Source: Halomonas sp. 7T | Lineage (GTDB): Bacteria > Pseudomonadota > Gammaproteobacteria > Pseudomonadales > Halomonadaceae | NCBI RefSeq assembly: GCF_025643255.1 | Contig: NZ_CP087112.1 | Location: forward strand, 2,914,001-2,978,000 | DNA: 64,000 nt | Direction: 5' to 3' | Shown: positions 30,251-43,040 of the stretch, one piece after another | Layout of the letters: every line of letters starts with the position of its first letter | Numbering within the stretch: the stretch's first letter is position 1 | Program-made: the position numbers and the translations under genes | Notes under the pieces: model-generated | What the model saw: only the letters and a program-made list of their open reading frames with translations | The model's database searches: none | What the model was told of the DNA's origin: nothing

Positions 30251-31582
30251 TCAGTCGCCGCGCAGGCGACCACCCATCTCCTGGGCAAGATCAACCGCGT
30301 AGTGGTCAGTCATCCCACCAATAAAGTCCAGCATCCGCCGATAGCTATTGTAAAGTGTCCAGGAAGGCAGCGGTGTATTTTCGCCTATTAACGCTAGCAC
30401 TCGCTGGTGCTTAAAGGAGCTTTGCCCGGTATGGTGCAACTCGTGAGCCGCACCGATAAAAGCCTCAAGCAGTATACCCAGCGTTGTGTAAGCTCCAATC
30501 TCTAGCTTTGCTTTACGCTCATTCTGGAAGATACGCTCCCGCGCTAGCTGTTTCGCCGCCTGAACGCCCCATCCTAAATCAGGATGGCAAAGCTCTAACA
30601 GGTCTTCGCTTAGGGTACCGCTGAGCAGCGCTTGCTCATGCTGCACAAAGACCGCGCCCACATCGTTTACGGCTCGCTCCATAGCCGCCCCTCTGAGTAG
30701 CGCTATTCGGCGACGTTGCGAGACATTTTTACGCTGCATCTCGACATACTCCGGCGGAAACTCGCCGGCAATTTGGCGTAGAATCTCCACCACTTCCTCG
30801 TAGCGCAAAATGCCCATCTCTAGGCCATCTTCTAAATCCAACAAGGCATAACAAATATCATCCGCTGCTTCGACCAGCCAGGCCAGCGGGTGGCGACACC
30901 AGCGCTGCTCCCCCTGGGGCAACAGACCAACCGCCTCGGCGACCTCTTTTAGCAAGGCTTGCTCCGATTGGTAAGCACCGAACTTGCCCGCTCGGCCGCT
31001 ATAGCGAACTGTCCAGGGATACTTGAGCAGCGTTCCGAGCGTGGCAGCCGATAGGCGCATTCCGCCATTGAACTGGTTGTATTCAATCTGGGTAATCACA
31101 CGAAAGCCCTGGGCGTTGCCTTCATAGGTCAACAGGTCTTCGCGCTCGGCCTCTGACAGGCCCTCTAGCAGGCCACTGCCTTGGGCGCGACGAAACCAGT
31201 CGCGTATCGCGTACTCACCCGCGTGGCCAAAGGGTGGATTACCGATATCGTGCCCAAGGCATGCGGTTTGTACGATTACGCCCAGATCAGCGGGGGTAAT
31301 CCAGTCAGGGAGGCGGTCACGCAGTAGCTCACCCACAATCATACCCAGAGAGCGGCCAACACAGCCGACTTCAAGGGAGTGGGTTAAACGTGTGTGGATA
31401 TGATCATTTTCAGTCAGAGGGTGCACCTGGGTTTTGCGGCCCAAGCGCCGAAAGGAGCCGGAAAAGACAATGCGATCATGATCTTTATGAAAAGGACTGC
31501 GCCCAATTTCCCGAGTGCTATCTGTTCGTTTATCGTGAAGGCGTCGAGGGGAAAGTAATTGATCCCATTGCATTTGTGTCAT
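30251..31582 (-). CDS. dgt: dGTP triphosphohydrolase-like HD protein (dNTPase)
   Basis: 443 aa. HD-domain dNTP triphosphohydrolase: the metal site is in HTRLTHSLEVG (His) and GHDIGNPPFGHAGE (HD pair), with LVEAADDICYALLDLEDG further down supplying the last Asp. It hydrolyses dNTPs to nucleoside and triphosphate. It is of the shorter dGTPase-like type, not the 505-residue E. coli Dgt. I choose the ATG at 31582, which has AAGGAGGAG 6 nt upstream; an earlier in-frame ATG/alternative start at 31606 is not needed. It lies just downstream of the rRNA terminator. Confidence 0.87.
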   Translation of the reverse strand: MTQMQWDQLLSPRRLHDKRTDSTREIGRSPFHKDHDRIVFSGSFRRLGRKTQVHPLTENDHIHTRLTHSLEVGCVGRSLGMIVGELLRDRLPDWITPADLGVIVQTACLGHDIGNPPFGHAGEYAIRDWFRRAQGSGLLEGLSEAEREDLLTYEGNAQGFRVITQIEYNQFNGGMRLSAATLGTLLKYPWTVRYSGRAGKFGAYQSEQALLKEVAEAVGLLPQGEQRWCRHPLAWLVEAADDICYALLDLEDGLEMGILRYEEVVEILRQIAGEFPPEYVEMQRKNVSQRRRIALLRGAAMERAVNDVGAVFVQHEQALLSGTLSEDLLELCHPDLGWGVQAAKQLARERIFQNERKAKLEIGAYTTLGILLEAFIGAAHELHHTGQSSFKHQRVLALIGENTPLPSWTLYNSYRRMLDFIGGMTDHYAVDLAQEMGGRLRGD

Positions 31583-31652
31583 AGCGCTCCTCCTTGGAGT
31601 ACACATTCTGACATAAAAACGCTGACATAAAACGAGGGGTAGAAAAACAAAA

Positions 31653-31674
31653 AACCCAGCCGGTTGGCTGGGTT
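31653..31674 (-). terminator. Terminator of the rRNA operon
   Basis: AACCCAGCC-GGTT-GGCTGGGTT with T runs on both sides, so bidirectional. It lies 16 bp beyond the 3' end of 5S rRNA and isolates dgt from rRNA transcription. Confidence 0.93.
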
Positions 31675-31689
31675 TTTTGCGGTATAAGT

Positions 31690-31806
31690 GCCTGACGATG
31701 ACCTACTCTCGCATGGGGAGACCCCACACTACCATCGGCGCTAAGCGGTTTCACTGCTGAGTTCGGCAAGGGATCAGGTGGTTCACGCTCGCTATGGTCG
31801 TCAGGC
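31690..31806 (-). rRNA. rrf: 5S rRNA
   Basis: About 117 nt. The minus strand shows GCCTGACGACC at the 5' end, CCGAACTCAGCAGTGAAA and CGCCGATGGTAGTG in the middle, and ends with CGTCAGGC pairing with the start. Third gene of the operon. Confidence 0.97.
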
Positions 31807-31937
31807 GTAACTTGTAATGCATATCATGCTGAACAGGCAATGCGTGTTTTGTGATCGTCTCTTGTCAGCAAGCGTCTTGGCTTGCCGCTGCGTATCCGGT
31901 GTTCGTTATCACTGCGACCAGACCCCTTGGGTGTTAT
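31807..31937 (-). other. 23S-5S spacer with processing stem arm
   Basis: 131 nt. No tRNA. The part from 31890 pairs with the region before 23S (34828-34883) as the 23S processing stem. An inner hairpin GCAAG...CTTGC is at about 31868-31886. Confidence 0.75.
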
Positions 31938-34827
<2,890 letters not shown>

Positions 34828-34831
<4 letters not shown>

Positions 34832-34883
34832 CTATAACCCGAAGGAGTCTGGATGTCGCAATGATAACGATTGCCGGATACGC
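34828..34883 (-). other. 23S precursor processing stem, 5' arm
   Basis: Roughly 55 bases are nearly complementary to 31890-31943 (for example GGATACGC with GCGTATCC and GATAACGA with TCGTTATC). The two arms bracket 23S rRNA and should form the RNase III stem. Confidence 0.75.
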
Positions 34884-34950
34884 TTGAGACGTATCACAAA
34901 ACAATTACGTATAAACACTTCTAAGAAGTGTTTATGTCAGCATGATATAC

Positions 34951-34963
34951 ATTGTTAAAGAGC
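34951..34963 (-). promoter_or_regulatory. boxA element in the 16S-23S spacer
   Basis: The minus strand reads GCTCTTTAACAAT, the second antitermination site expected upstream of 23S. Confidence 0.75.
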
Positions 34964-34973
34964 GACTGCTATG

Positions 34974-35062
34974 CGCAGTGATAAGCGTTCTTTCACGTTA
35001 AAAAAAGAGAGAAGACCTTTCTTTTTCTTTTAATGTGAAAAAAGCATTCGCTTATCACTGCG
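34974..35062 (-). other. Long hairpin in the 16S-23S spacer
   Basis: Outer arms CGCAGTGATAAGCG (34974-34987) and CGCTTATCACTGCG (35049-35062) are a perfect 14-bp stem, and inner segments TTTCACGTTAAAA and TTTTAATGTGAAA continue it. It occupies the place where spacer tRNAs usually sit. Confidence 0.7.
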
Positions 35063-35072
35063 TATCAACAGC

Positions 35073-35092
35073 ATTCTGATCAGGCAATTCAT
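35073..35092 (-). other. 16S precursor processing stem, 3' arm
   Basis: ATTCTGATCAGGCAATTCAT is the reverse complement, with two mismatches, of the leader segment at 36817-36836. Together they bracket 16S rRNA as the RNase III stem. Confidence 0.7.
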
Positions 35093-35125
35093 TGTGAGCG
35101 CTTACCGCGAGGATGATGCATCGCT

Positions 35126-36664
<1,539 letters not shown>

Positions 36665-36832
36665 AAAATCATTGTGATGCTTACCTGTCACTCGAAAGCA
36701 ACAGAAGCGCATCAAACTTGGCTCAAGGTTCAAACGAATTCGAAAGATTCGAAAATCTTTCTTGTGCGCTTGCCTTGATATTTGGTGATTTATCACCCTC
36801 ATCGGCAAGCGCCCACATGAATTACCTGATCA

Positions 36833-36846
36833 AATTGTTAAAGAGC
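36833..36846 (-). promoter_or_regulatory. boxA antitermination element, copy 2
   Basis: GCTCTTTAACAATT on the minus strand, same as copy 1. The adjacent 36817-36836 is the 5' arm of the 16S processing stem. Confidence 0.85.
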
Positions 36847-36902
36847 TGTTTCGCTGTGTTGGCTCGATGACTTGAACCGTGTTGCCTCAGCGAGGAAGGC
36901 GT

Positions 36903-36930
36903 ATTCTACGCATTTCCTGGTGATTGTCAA
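36903..36930 (-). promoter_or_regulatory. rRNA promoter P2, copy 2
   Basis: TTGACA, a 16-nt spacer and TAGAAT on the minus strand, identical to copy 1. Confidence 0.8.
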
Positions 36931-37059
36931 CCGCTGTTTTCAGTGACTGAATTCAGCGAACGAGGCGAGCCAAACAACTGCTCTAACCTACTGACAAACC
37001 GAAGGTTTTCACCTTCATGCACCGCTGGTAACGCTTGGCGTCCCCGGCAGCGGATGCGT

Positions 37060-37088
37060 ACTTTACGGATTCGCGGCCGGGTTGGCAA
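37060..37088 (-). promoter_or_regulatory. rRNA promoter P1, copy 2
   Basis: TTGCCA, a 17-nt spacer and TAAAGT on the minus strand. The DNA upstream (37090-37125) is A/T-rich with T and A runs, UP-element-like, but differs from that of copy 1. Confidence 0.65.
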
Positions 37089-37177
37089 GAGCTAATGATC
37101 AAATAGTCGAAAAAAGTCTCTGCCGCCTCATTTGCCCTCTTATATAAGGCAATGGAAACCGCTTCGGCAGGTTCCGT

Positions 37178-37205
37178 TTGGCGGTTACACTGAGCACTCT
37201 ATTAT
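37178..37205 (+). promoter_or_regulatory. Candidate sigma70 promoter of pyrB
   Basis: TTGGCG (37178-37183), a 16-nt spacer and TATTAT (37200-37205). It would give a leader of about 37 nt before the ATG at 37249. Confidence 0.45.
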
Positions 37206-37248
37206 AGCTGCCACCTTTCAACCACGCCCACTTATGATGAGGTCCATG

Positions 37249-38274
37249 ATGAGCCAGCACCTATTAACTGTCGATTCATTAAGCCGCGAGAGCGTTGATC
37301 ACCTATTACGCGTTGCGGCACGCATGGAGCCGATTGCTAGCCGTCGCCAAGTAACGCGGGTGTTGGAAGGAGCAGTGTTGGGCAACCTGTTTTTTGAAGC
37401 GAGCACCCGCACACGAGTGAGCTTTAATGCTGCCTTTTGCCGCTTAGGGGGCAGCGTGTGCGACACCACGGGCTTCACCTTCTCTTCCATGGCGAAGGGA
37501 GAGTCGCTCTACGATACTAGCCGAGTGATGAGCGGTTACTGCGATGCGATTGTCATGCGCCATCCTGATCAAGGCTCAGTGGCAGAGTTTGCAGCGGCGA
37601 CCAACGTGCCGGTGATTAACGGTGGGGATGGCCCGGGTGAACACCCAAGCCAAGCGTTGCTAGACCTTTATACGATTGATAAAGAGTTTCAGCGGTTAGG
37701 TAAATCGCTCAGTGGCGCGCATATCTTACTGACCGGCGATTTAAAGTATGGCCGTACAGTGCATTCGCTGATTAAGCTGCTGTCCCTTTACGATCCGCTG
37801 CGCATTACCCTGGTTTCTCCGCCTGGGCTTGAGATGCCTTCAACACTGATTGACTTAGTGACCTCACGCGGGCACCGCATTGAACAGCGCGACTCATTGG
37901 CCAGCGATTTCTCAGACCTAGACGTGGTTTACACCACGCGGATTCAGAAAGAGCGCTTTACCGACGAGATGAACGAGAGCTTCCAGGGGCTTTCCGATGA
38001 CTTTATGGTCAACCGCGATTTCCTTAACCAGCGCTGCGGCCAGAATACGATTGTGATGCACCCACTGCCTCGGGATAGCCGCCCTGGGGCCAATGACTTA
38101 AACGTCGATTTAAACGGCGACCCACGCCTAGCGATTTTCCGCCAGACGGATAACGGCATCCCTATGCGGATGGCGATTTTCGCAACGTTGCTGAAAGTTG
38201 ACGATTTGATTGAGAAGGATCTGCGCTCGGTACGTTGGTTCGTTCCCACCCAAACCGGTACGCTGGACCGATAA
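37249..38274 (+). CDS. pyrB: Aspartate carbamoyltransferase, catalytic chain
   Basis: 341 aa from the ATG at 37249, which has GAGG 6 nt upstream; the in-frame ORF reaches back to 37132 but those residues are not family-like. Transfers carbamoyl phosphate to aspartate, the committed step of pyrimidine synthesis. Carbamoyl-phosphate motif FFEASTRTRVSF (about 52-63), VMRHPDQGS, GGDGPGEHPSQALLDLYTI, GDLKYGRTVHSL and HPLPRDSRPG are all visible. No pyrI regulatory chain or dihydroorotase-like partner is adjacent. Convergent with ruvX across only 14 bp. Confidence 0.93.
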   Translation: MSQHLLTVDSLSRESVDHLLRVAARMEPIASRRQVTRVLEGAVLGNLFFEASTRTRVSFNAAFCRLGGSVCDTTGFTFSSMAKGESLYDTSRVMSGYCDAIVMRHPDQGSVAEFAAATNVPVINGGDGPGEHPSQALLDLYTIDKEFQRLGKSLSGAHILLTGDLKYGRTVHSLIKLLSLYDPLRITLVSPPGLEMPSTLIDLVTSRGHRIEQRDSLASDFSDLDVVYTTRIQKERFTDEMNESFQGLSDDFMVNRDFLNQRCGQNTIVMHPLPRDSRPGANDLNVDLNGDPRLAIFRQTDNGIPMRMAIFATLLKVDDLIEKDLRSVRWFVPTQTGTLDR

Positions 38275-38288
38275 TTTTCTATACCGCG

Positions 38289-38744
38289 TTAATAAGCGCT
38301 ACGCCCACCGGGAAGCCCTTCCTGGTGGGCGAACCAGCCTTCTAAAATAAGCACGGCGGCGATGCCGTCAACGCTCTCTTCCCGGTAGTTGCCACGGTGG
38401 CCTGAGGCATGAGCGATCTGCTTTGCTTCGCGGGTAGAGCCTCGCTCGTCAACCATTTCACAGGGCTTGCCATAGCGCCCATGCAGGCGGTTGCCGAACT
38501 TACGGGCCCGCGTGCTCATGGCCGATTCAGTGCCATCCATATTGAGCGGCAAACCCACCACAAACAGATCAGGCTGCCACTCCTCGACTAAACGCGTGAC
38601 AAGATGCCAATCAGGAATTCCGTCGCGAGCGGTGAGAGGTGACAGCTCCCGAGCACTTTTTAGCAGCTCGTTAGCCACCGCAACACCAATACGCCGGGTG
38701 CCAAAATCAAACCCGAGTATCAGCCGCTGACCGCTATCCGCCAT
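38289..38744 (-). CDS. ruvX: Pre-16S rRNA nuclease / Holliday junction resolvase-like (YqgF)
   Basis: 151 aa, RNase H fold. Motifs ILGFDFGTRRIGVAVAN at the N-terminus (metal Asp), VVGLPLNMDG, and FGNRLHGRYGKPCEMVDERGST with the second acidic site; C-terminal HRGNYREESVDGIAAVLIL supplies the final Asp. YqgF trims the 5' end of 16S precursor rRNA in E. coli. Pairs with yqgE 12 bp upstream, a very conserved couple. Confidence 0.93.
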   Translation of the reverse strand: MADSGQRLILGFDFGTRRIGVAVANELLKSARELSPLTARDGIPDWHLVTRLVEEWQPDLFVVGLPLNMDGTESAMSTRARKFGNRLHGRYGKPCEMVDERGSTREAKQIAHASGHRGNYREESVDGIAAVLILEGWFAHQEGLPGGRSAY

Positions 38745-38756
38745 GACACTTCACCA

Positions 38757-39314
38757 TCACGCATGCCCTGCATCACGGGTCATCAGATTTAGGTCAACGC
38801 CCAAAATTCCAGCGGCGGCAGTTAAACGCTCGGCTGGGGGCGTATCAAACAGCACGCTTCCCTCGCCTTCAACGGTCAGCCACGCGTTCTCTTTTAGCTC
38901 CTCCTCCAACTGCCCAACATCCCAGCCCGCACAGCCTAAGCAGACCAGAAAATGCTCAGGCCCCGTGCCATCGGCAAGTGCCTGCAGAATATCCATGGAC
39001 GTTGTCAGCGCAATGTTATCTTCCACTTGGACACTGGAATCCCACTCTTGGCTGTCACCCACATGCAAAATGAAGCCACGATCTTTGTGCATGGGGCCAC
39101 CATAATAAACCGGCGCATTACGGTGCGGGCTGTCATCGCCGCCAAGCGAGAGCTGCTCGAACAGGGCGTCTAACGTGATTTCCAGAGGTCGGTTAGCGAT
39201 AACGCCCATGCAGCCGTTATTATCATGGTCACAAAGGTAGATCAGGCTGCCGGCAAAATTAGGGTCTTCTAAGTGCGGCATAGCCATTAAAAAGTGATGT
39301 TTTAAACTTTGCAT
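38757..39314 (-). CDS. yqgE: YqgE/AlgH family protein
   Basis: 185 aa, UPF0301. Family features: LKHHFLMAMPHLEDPNFAGSLIYLCDH at the N-terminus, GCMGVIANRPLEITLDALFEQL, PVYYGGPMHKDRGFILH and FLVCLGCAGWDVGQLEEELKENAWL. Function unsettled; AlgH was named for an effect on alginate genes. Start at 39314 has AGGAG 4 nt upstream. It follows gshB and precedes ruvX, the conserved gshB-yqgE-ruvX order. Confidence 0.95.
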   Translation of the reverse strand: MQSLKHHFLMAMPHLEDPNFAGSLIYLCDHDNNGCMGVIANRPLEITLDALFEQLSLGGDDSPHRNAPVYYGGPMHKDRGFILHVGDSQEWDSSVQVEDNIALTTSMDILQALADGTGPEHFLVCLGCAGWDVGQLEEELKENAWLTVEGEGSVLFDTPPAERLTAAAGILGVDLNLMTRDAGHA

Positions 39315-39381
39315 GCGTCTCCTACGGCTCGCCAGTGACTCGGCAAGCCTCGAATTGTTTAGCGACTAGAACGTTCAACCT

Positions 39382-40338
39382 TTAGGCCAGCCGACGCTCA
39401 ATCGCGCCCAGCAGCATGCCAGCAATATCGGTACCACGCTGATCATCGATTTCACGCACGCAGGTCGGGCTGGTGACGTTAATTTCGGTGATGTAATCGC
39501 CAATCACGTCTAAACCAACAAACATCAACCCTTTTTCACGAATCATGGGCTGAACCTGCTGAATCAGCCAGTGATCACGCTCGGTTAGCTCGCGGCTAAC
39601 GCCACGCCCACCGGCGGCAAGATTGCCTCGCGTTTCTCCTGCGGATGGAATGCGTGCCAACCCATAGGGCACCGGCTCACCATCTACCAAGAGAATTCGG
39701 GTGTCGCCGTCTTTGATTTCCGGCAAATAACGCTGAGCCATAATTTGGCGCTGGCCACGAAGCGTCAGTTGCTCAATCACTGCACCGATGTTACGGCCAT
39801 CGGGGCCAATGTGAAAAATACCGGTGCCGCCCATACCATCCAGCGGTTTAAAGATCACATCGCCGTGCTCAGCGTGGAAAGCGCGCAATACGTCATCGCG
39901 GCTGGCGACTATCGTGGGGGCACAGCAGTGGGGAAACTGCTGAGCAAAAAGCTTTTCGTTGCACTGCAAAAGCGCGGCGGTAGGGTTAACCACGAGTACA
40001 CCTTCACGCTCGGCAAAACCCAATAGATGTACCGCATTGGTAAACTCGGCATCTACCGGCGGGTCTTTACGCATGAGGATCACGTCTAACTCGGCCAGCG
40101 GACGTGAAGCCGCTTCCCCCAAATCGTACCAGTGGTTGGGGTCACGGTGCACCGTCAGCGGGCGCATACGCGCATAGGCGTGCCCCGCGTTCAAGAAAAG
40201 ATCGTCCTGCTCCATATAATGCAGTGTGTAGCCGCGCTCTTGAGCCGCCCACAGCATCGCCATAGTGGTATCTTTCTTGTAAGCGATGTCGCTGATGGGA
40301 TCCATCACCACACCGAGATGCAACGTTGCTTGGCTCAT
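39382..40338 (-). CDS. gshB: Glutathione synthetase
   Basis: 318 aa, standard length. ATP-grasp enzyme that joins glycine to gamma-glutamylcysteine. N-terminal GVVMDPISDIAYKKDTT, central VFKPLDGMGGTGIFHI and C-terminal ITEINVTSPTCVREID are signatures. The leading VVMDPI matches the prokaryotic GSH-S N domain. It lies 68 bp upstream of yqgE. Confidence 0.96.
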   Translation of the reverse strand: MSQATLHLGVVMDPISDIAYKKDTTMAMLWAAQERGYTLHYMEQDDLFLNAGHAYARMRPLTVHRDPNHWYDLGEAASRPLAELDVILMRKDPPVDAEFTNAVHLLGFAEREGVLVVNPTAALLQCNEKLFAQQFPHCCAPTIVASRDDVLRAFHAEHGDVIFKPLDGMGGTGIFHIGPDGRNIGAVIEQLTLRGQRQIMAQRYLPEIKDGDTRILLVDGEPVPYGLARIPSAGETRGNLAAGGRGVSRELTERDHWLIQQVQPMIREKGLMFVGLDVIGDYITEINVTSPTCVREIDDQRGTDIAGMLLGAIERRLA

Positions 40339-40417
40339 TAGAGTACCTATTCATACATGAACAATAGCCGCCAGTATGCCGCACTGCCTGTACGGCTCCA
40401 ACCACTGCGACGTGCGG

Positions 40418-41122
40418 CTACTCAGCTTGCTCATCGGAGAGCGCGCCGGGCATCAGGCGAATAGCACCAGGCTCTAAGGTAATTAACTGCTGCTTATAAA
40501 GACGCCCAATCGCCTGTTTAAACGCACTCTTACTGACACCAAGCCGCGTTTTAATATCATGCGCCGAGCTTTTATCGCCTAATGGAAGGTAACCACCACT
40601 TTCGCGCAGGGCCTTTAGCACCTTATCGCCCACCACATCTAGGCGAGCCGCGCCTGGCGGCAGCAGCGAAATATCGACTCGGCCATCTTCACGGCGCTGC
40701 TTTACATAGCCCTTGAGCGACTGCCCGCGGCGAAGCGGCTGAGTAATATCATCTTGATAAATCAACCCCCAGTAACGGTGATTGACCACCACTTTCATAC
40801 CCAGATCAGTGCGGTCGGCAACTACTACAGAGACCTCATCCCCTTTATCCAATGCCCAAGCATCGTCGGTCAAAAAACGATCCAATTTCATGGTCGCCAC
40901 CGGACGCCCCTGATCATCGCTATACAGCATAACGAGAACCCGCTTACCGGGGTCGGGGCGAAAACGCTGCTCGCTGTAGGGCAGCAGCACATCTTTAGGC
41001 TGTCCCCACTGCAGAAAGGCACCCGTGTTATTCACCGCTGTCACGGTTAAGTACGCCACATCCCCTATTTGGGCGGATGTATCGCTTGCGGAGCGGGGAG
41101 ATGAGTGTGACTCACGTGCCAT
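40418..41122 (-). CDS. S1-domain RNA-binding protein, CvfB/YitL-like
   Basis: 234 aa from the ATG at 41122, which has AAGGA 8 nt upstream. Tandem S1-like OB folds (about 18-80 and 85-150; VAYLTVTAVNNTGAFLQWGQPKDVLLPYSE is typical) and a C-terminal winged helix (about 175-225; GDKSSAHDIKTRLGVSKSAFKQAIGRLYKQ). Matches the CvfB family of RNA-binding regulators known from staphylococci. Targets unknown. Confidence 0.83.
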   Translation of the reverse strand: MARESHSSPRSASDTSAQIGDVAYLTVTAVNNTGAFLQWGQPKDVLLPYSEQRFRPDPGKRVLVMLYSDDQGRPVATMKLDRFLTDDAWALDKGDEVSVVVADRTDLGMKVVVNHRYWGLIYQDDITQPLRRGQSLKGYVKQRREDGRVDISLLPPGAARLDVVGDKVLKALRESGGYLPLGDKSSAHDIKTRLGVSKSAFKQAIGRLYKQQLITLEPGAIRLMPGALSDEQAE

Positions 41123-41224
41123 GGCTGGCATCCTTACAGAAAGTAGATCTTCATTATGGCGCCTGGATAACCCAAGGCAAAGCGGTGCTGCCCAAAGCCG
41201 CACCGATAGCATTCATCGTTGGGT

Positions 41225-41263
41225 ACAAAAAAGCCGCTGCCGCAGCAAAGTCGGCAGCGGTTT
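41225..41263 (-). terminator. Rho-independent terminator after rsmE
   Basis: On the minus strand AACCGCTGCCG, a loop, CGGCAGCGGCTTTTTT. It is 13 bp past the rsmE stop and separates rsmE from the CvfB-like gene. Confidence 0.88.
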
Positions 41264-41275
41264 GATAGTAAGCGC

Positions 41276-41995
41276 TTACAAATCGCCGAAGTGGTGCTGC
41301 AGTAACGTTAACGCCACTACCGGGGCGGTTTCAGTGCGCAGCACCCTAGGCCCTAACGTTAGCGGCGTAAAACCACTGGCAACAGCGGCACTCACATCCG
41401 TCTCACTCAAGCCACCTTCGGGGCCAATCAACAGCGCCACCGCATCAGGGCGAGGCTGTTGGTTAAAGGCGTTGCCTGTTGCCAAATGCAGCATTAAGCG
41501 CAGCGGCTCTTGGCGCTCGACGAGCCACTCATCAAGCGCGATAGGTGGATAAACCGGGGGAACTACCGCACGCCCGCACTGCTCGCAGGCACTGGCAGCG
41601 ACTGCCTGCCAATGCGCCAGCTTTTTCTCTTCCCGGTCACCTTTGAGGCGTACATCACCCCGCTCGGTATAGAGCGGGGTAATCGCGGCAACGCCTAACT
41701 CCACGGCTTTTTGAATGGCGTAGTCCATTCGGTCGCCTTTGGAAATCGCTTGACCAAGATGCACGGCCAGTGGCGACTCGCCGCTGCCTTGCCAGAGCGC
41801 CTCAATACGCACCGTCGTGTGTTTGCGACTCACGTCAGCTAAGCGCACGCCCGCCTCTCGCCCCTGACCGTCAAACAGCATCAGTGGCGCGCCTTCGCCC
41901 ATCCGCAGCACCCGCGTAACGTGTCGCGCAGGGCCTTCCGGAAGCGTTAAGGTTGCGCCTACTGCCAACTCAGAAGGCACATAGAGACGCGGCAT
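41276..41995 (-). CDS. rsmE: 16S rRNA (uracil1498-N3)-methyltransferase
   Basis: 239 aa, SPOUT-fold SAM enzyme methylating U1498 in 16S rRNA. N-terminal PUA-like part (MPRLYVPSEL, ARHVTRVLRMGEG), central AISKGDRMDYAIQKAVELGV and the C-terminal trefoil knot LLIGPEGGLSETD and LGPRVLRTETAPVVAL. I choose the Met at 41995 because it matches the family N-terminus; an in-frame start at 42043 would add 16 residues and lie 3 bp after secB's stop, so co-translation from secB is possible. Confidence 0.93.
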   Translation of the reverse strand: MPRLYVPSELAVGATLTLPEGPARHVTRVLRMGEGAPLMLFDGQGREAGVRLADVSRKHTTVRIEALWQGSGESPLAVHLGQAISKGDRMDYAIQKAVELGVAAITPLYTERGDVRLKGDREEKKLAHWQAVAASACEQCGRAVVPPVYPPIALDEWLVERQEPLRLMLHLATGNAFNQQPRPDAVALLIGPEGGLSETDVSAAVASGFTPLTLGPRVLRTETAPVVALTLLQHHFGDL

Positions 41996-42046
41996 TTTAC
42001 CGTGCAAGGCAACCCAATCAGCGGCGAGCAACGTTTCCGGCATAGC

Positions 42047-42556
42047 TTAGTGCGTGTTTTCTGCGGCTTGTTGAGCCTGCTGCGCTTCACGCTGCTTGCG
42101 CTGGGCGTACATGGCTTCAAAGTTCACCGGCGCCAGCATCAGCGGGGGGAAGCCTCCGCGATTGACGAGGTTGTCAACGCATTCACGGGCGTAAGGGAAC
42201 AGCAGGTTGGGGCAGAACGCACCCAGCGTTTGCTCCAACTGCGCACCTTCGATGCCTGAAATGCGGAACAGGCCCGCTTGCTCGACTTCGGCGAGGAAAG
42301 ACGTGGTGCCGGTTTCACTATCGTTCACCTGAGCCGTCACTTTCACCACCACTTCATACTGGTCGTCAGCGATTTTCTGGCTGGTAGTGTTCAGGTCCAG
42401 GTTGACCTTCGGCTTGAACGCCTGCTTAAACACAGAAGGAGAGTTAGGCGCTTCAAAAGAGATATCTTTTACGTAGATACGCTGTAAAGAGAACTTCAGC
42501 TGTGGCTTTTCGCCTTCTGCGGCGCCAGCTTGGGGGGTATTGTTATCTTCCGCCAT
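42047..42556 (-). CDS. secB: Protein-export chaperone SecB
   Basis: 169 aa. Tetrameric cytosolic chaperone that keeps preproteins unfolded for SecA. Family stretches: FSLQRIYVKDISFEAPNSP, EVVVKVTA, EVEQAGLFRI, LFPYARECVDNLVNRGGFPPLMLAPVNFEAMY. AGGAG is 6 nt before the start. Usual partner genes (rhodanese upstream, gpmI divergent) are present; grxC, often between, is absent. Confidence 0.97.
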   Translation of the reverse strand: MAEDNNTPQAGAAEGEKPQLKFSLQRIYVKDISFEAPNSPSVFKQAFKPKVNLDLNTTSQKIADDQYEVVVKVTAQVNDSETGTTSFLAEVEQAGLFRISGIEGAQLEQTLGAFCPNLLFPYARECVDNLVNRGGFPPLMLAPVNFEAMYAQRKQREAQQAQQAAENTH

Positions 42557-42617
42557 TGGAATGCTCCTGATAATTCATTCGATAGATAAAAGCACGCGGG
42601 TACTAACAGCCACGTGA

Positions 42618-43040
42618 TTATTTTTTAACGACCGGTAACCCATCGGCCTGCCACTGCACCATCCCACCTTTAAGCTTAATCGCGCGCTCAAAGCCCGCTT
42701 TGGAGAGCTTTGCCTGCGCAGCGCCGGAGCTTTGACCATGCTTGCATACCACAATGATCGGCTGGCTTTTGACTTTCTCCAGTTCGCTCATGCGGCTGTC
42801 GAGGCTGCTTTGGGGAATGTTACGTGCGCCAGCGATATGCCCGGCTTTAAAGTCTTTGCTTTCACGAATATCCAGTACCACCGCGTCTTCACGGTTGATG
42901 AGCTGGGTGGCTTCCGTAGAAGTCACGGCATTAGTGGCAGCACTGCGCGCTTCATAGGCAAGCCACGCTATCAGTACCAGCAAAAACGCCCCCACTAACA
43001 GGGGGTGATTCATTACGAATTCGAACAGCTGATCGATCAT
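42618..43040 (-). CDS. yibN: Membrane-anchored rhodanese-like protein (YibN)
   Basis: 140 aa. One N-terminal transmembrane helix (about 12-30) and a cytosolic rhodanese domain (about 42-138) with active-site Cys in VVCKHGQSSGAAQ and the DIRESKDFKAGHIAGA motif. Likely a sulfurtransferase or sulfide carrier; substrate unknown. Start at 43040 is ATG; a GTG three codons earlier is possible. It sits between gpmI (divergent) and secB. Confidence 0.9.
   Translation of the reverse strand: MIDQLFEFVMNHPLLVGAFLLVLIAWLAYEARSAATNAVTSTEATQLINREDAVVLDIRESKDFKAGHIAGARNIPQSSLDSRMSELEKVKSQPIIVVCKHGQSSGAAQAKLSKAGFERAIKLKGGMVQWQADGLPVVKK

Larger units (their letters stand above)
34832..35125 (-). other. 16S-23S spacer without tRNA genes
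   Basis: 294 nt. I found no tRNA-Ile, tRNA-Ala or tRNA-Glu. It contains arms of both processing stems, a spacer boxA at 34951-34962 (GCTCTTTAACAAT), a perfect hairpin TAAACACTTCT-A-AGAAGTGTTTA (34912-34934) and an 89-nt imperfect hairpin (34974-35062). Confidence 0.85.
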
